The notes beneath the pieces were generated by a model. The model worked only from the letters and a program-made list of their open reading frames with translations, was not told the DNA's origin and searched no databases. Below, piece after piece: positions 63,331-64,000 of a stretch of DNA of 64,000 nt (positions within the stretch are counted from its first letter, which is position 1; each line of letters starts with the position of its first letter). The position numbers and the translations under genes are program-made. Source of the DNA: Pseudogracilibacillus sp037071985 (lineage in GTDB: Bacteria > Bacillota > Bacilli > Bacillales > Amphibacillaceae); NCBI RefSeq assembly GCF_037071985.1, contig NZ_JAXHDF010000011.1, positions 1 to 64,000 on the forward strand, read 5' to 3'.

Positions 63331-64000
63331 TTGAGTACGACGATTGTTTTAAAATGCGGTGGGAGCTCCATTGATGAATTATCAGATGAATTCTTTGAAA
63401 ATATTAAAACATTGAAGGCATCAGGATTAAACCCGGTGATTGTTCATGGAGGCGGCCCCGCGATTAAACGAATGCTAGAGAAATTGGAACTAGAATTTGA
63501 ATTTGTTGATGGCCTCCGTAAGACATCAGAGCCAATGATGGATGTTGTTGAGATGGTATTAACAGGTCATGTCAATCCTGCACTGACAAGAAGAATAAAG
63601 GAAGCTGGGATTAAAGCAGTTGGTATCTCAAACATATTAACAGCTGCGCCGATTGATTTTGAACGATACGGCTACGTTGGAGAAATTGTCCATGTAGATA
63701 CAGAACATATTAACCAATTAATCAATTTGAATATCATCCCCGTCATTTCACCCATAGCTCTCGGCGAGGATCAAAAACGATACAACGTCAATGCAGACAC
63801 AGCTGCTGGTGCAGTAGCTGCAGCGCTTCATGCTAATCAATTAATCTTTGTTACGGATGTTCCAGGGATATTAAAAGATAACAAGTTATTGGAGACTGTG
63901 ACAACAAATGAAATAGAGGAAATGATTACAGATGAAACGATTTATGGCGGGATGATACCTAAAGTAAAAGCAGCGATGAAAGGTTTAAATATAGTAAAAG
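63331..64000 (+). CDS. argB: Acetylglutamate kinase (partial, cut by window end)
   Basis: Amino-acid kinase phosphorylating N-acetylglutamate. The 223 codons present run to the window edge and lack the stop. Seen: LKCGGSSIDEL (phosphate-binding), HGGGPAIKRMLEKL, VDGLRKT and NVNADTAAGAVAAAL, in the order of the family, and VTDVPGIL. GAGAGGAGAG precedes the TTG start at 63331, 17 bases after the argJ stop. The rest of the operon probably continues beyond the window. Confidence 0.93.
   Translation, partial: MSTTIVLKCGGSSIDELSDEFFENIKTLKASGLNPVIVHGGGPAIKRMLEKLELEFEFVDGLRKTSEPMMDVVEMVLTGHVNPALTRRIKEAGIKAVGISNILTAAPIDFERYGYVGEIVHVDTEHINQLINLNIIPVISPIALGEDQKRYNVNADTAAGAVAAALHANQLIFVTDVPGILKDNKLLETVTTNEIEEMITDETIYGGMIPKVKAAMKGLNIVK

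Noticed and set aside
1..64000. CRISPR array, tRNA or rRNA genes
   Set aside because: No regularly spaced direct repeats, cloverleaf with CCA-type end, or rRNA-like segments were noticed on reading; a dedicated scan was not possible.

Overview
The window looks like chromosome of a low-GC, Gram-positive, endospore-forming member of the Bacillaceae. The evidence is AT-rich DNA, strong AGGAGG-type ribosome binding sites, frequent TTG/GTG starts, lipoproteins with Gram-positive lipoboxes, sporulation-family genes (ytvI, dpaA, a SpoIIM-family protein) and Bacillus-type loci (des-desK-desR, yknWXYZ, hut, argCJB). I cannot name a genus from the sequence; a marine or halotolerant relative of Oceanobacillus/Virgibacillus is a guess. 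I saw no rRNA, tRNA, CRISPR array, insertion sequence or prophage.

Layout. 1-4.4 kb (minus): cold-sensing desaturase locus des-desK-desR, then ytvI. 4.6-5.1 kb: a DinB-family protein. 5.3-12.3 kb (plus): a tightly packed seven-gene operon of response regulator, histidine kinase, lipoprotein and a YknWXYZ-type efflux/stress complex. 12.4-15 kb: AcuI/YhdH-type reductase, HAD phosphatase, AlkD-like repair protein. 15.2-18.9 kb: TRAP-TAXI uptake system with DUF1850. 18.9-24.9 kb (minus): peptide ABC operon oppD-F-A-B-C. 25.3-27.3 kb: a YuiF-type permease and a SpoIIM-family membrane protein. 27.6-31.4 kb: pentapeptide-repeat protein, RlmA-type rRNA methyltransferase, second DinB, LysR regulator. 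31.5-33.9 kb: small membrane/hypothetical genes and decayed gene fragments. 33.9-38.1 kb: chemoreceptor, EamA exporter, YczE-like and DUF378 proteins. 38.2-42 kb: stand-alone dpaA, ctaB, a lipoprotein, and a divergent stand-alone purC-like gene followed by a LytTR regulator. 42.5-47.1 kb: CoA-transferase, asparaginase, MFS exporter. 48.2-56.5 kb: second YuiF-type permease, LysR regulator and hutG-H-I-U. 56.9-60.8 kb (minus): class III aminotransferase, RpiR regulator, lysophospholipase-like hydrolase. 61-64 kb: argC-argJ-argB, with argB cut by the window end.

How genes work together. DesK/DesR should sense membrane fluidity and switch on des. The 5.3-kb two-component system probably controls the efflux complex in its own operon. 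The TAXI binding protein is separated from its permease by a terminator-like hairpin that would give more binding protein than permease. The hut genes convert histidine to glutamate plus formamide; the neighbouring YuiF paralogue is a good candidate histidine importer and the divergent LysR a candidate regulator, with no hutP-like gene in view.

Most of the window is ordinary chromosome. The best leads are the mosaic hairpin repeats at 44.0, 56.6 and 58.6 kb, the PurC-like protein with an altered C-terminal motif beside a LytTR regulator and CoA-transferase, the stand-alone dpaA, the LysR/YuiF/hut arrangement, and the signalling genes fused to the yknWXYZ operon.
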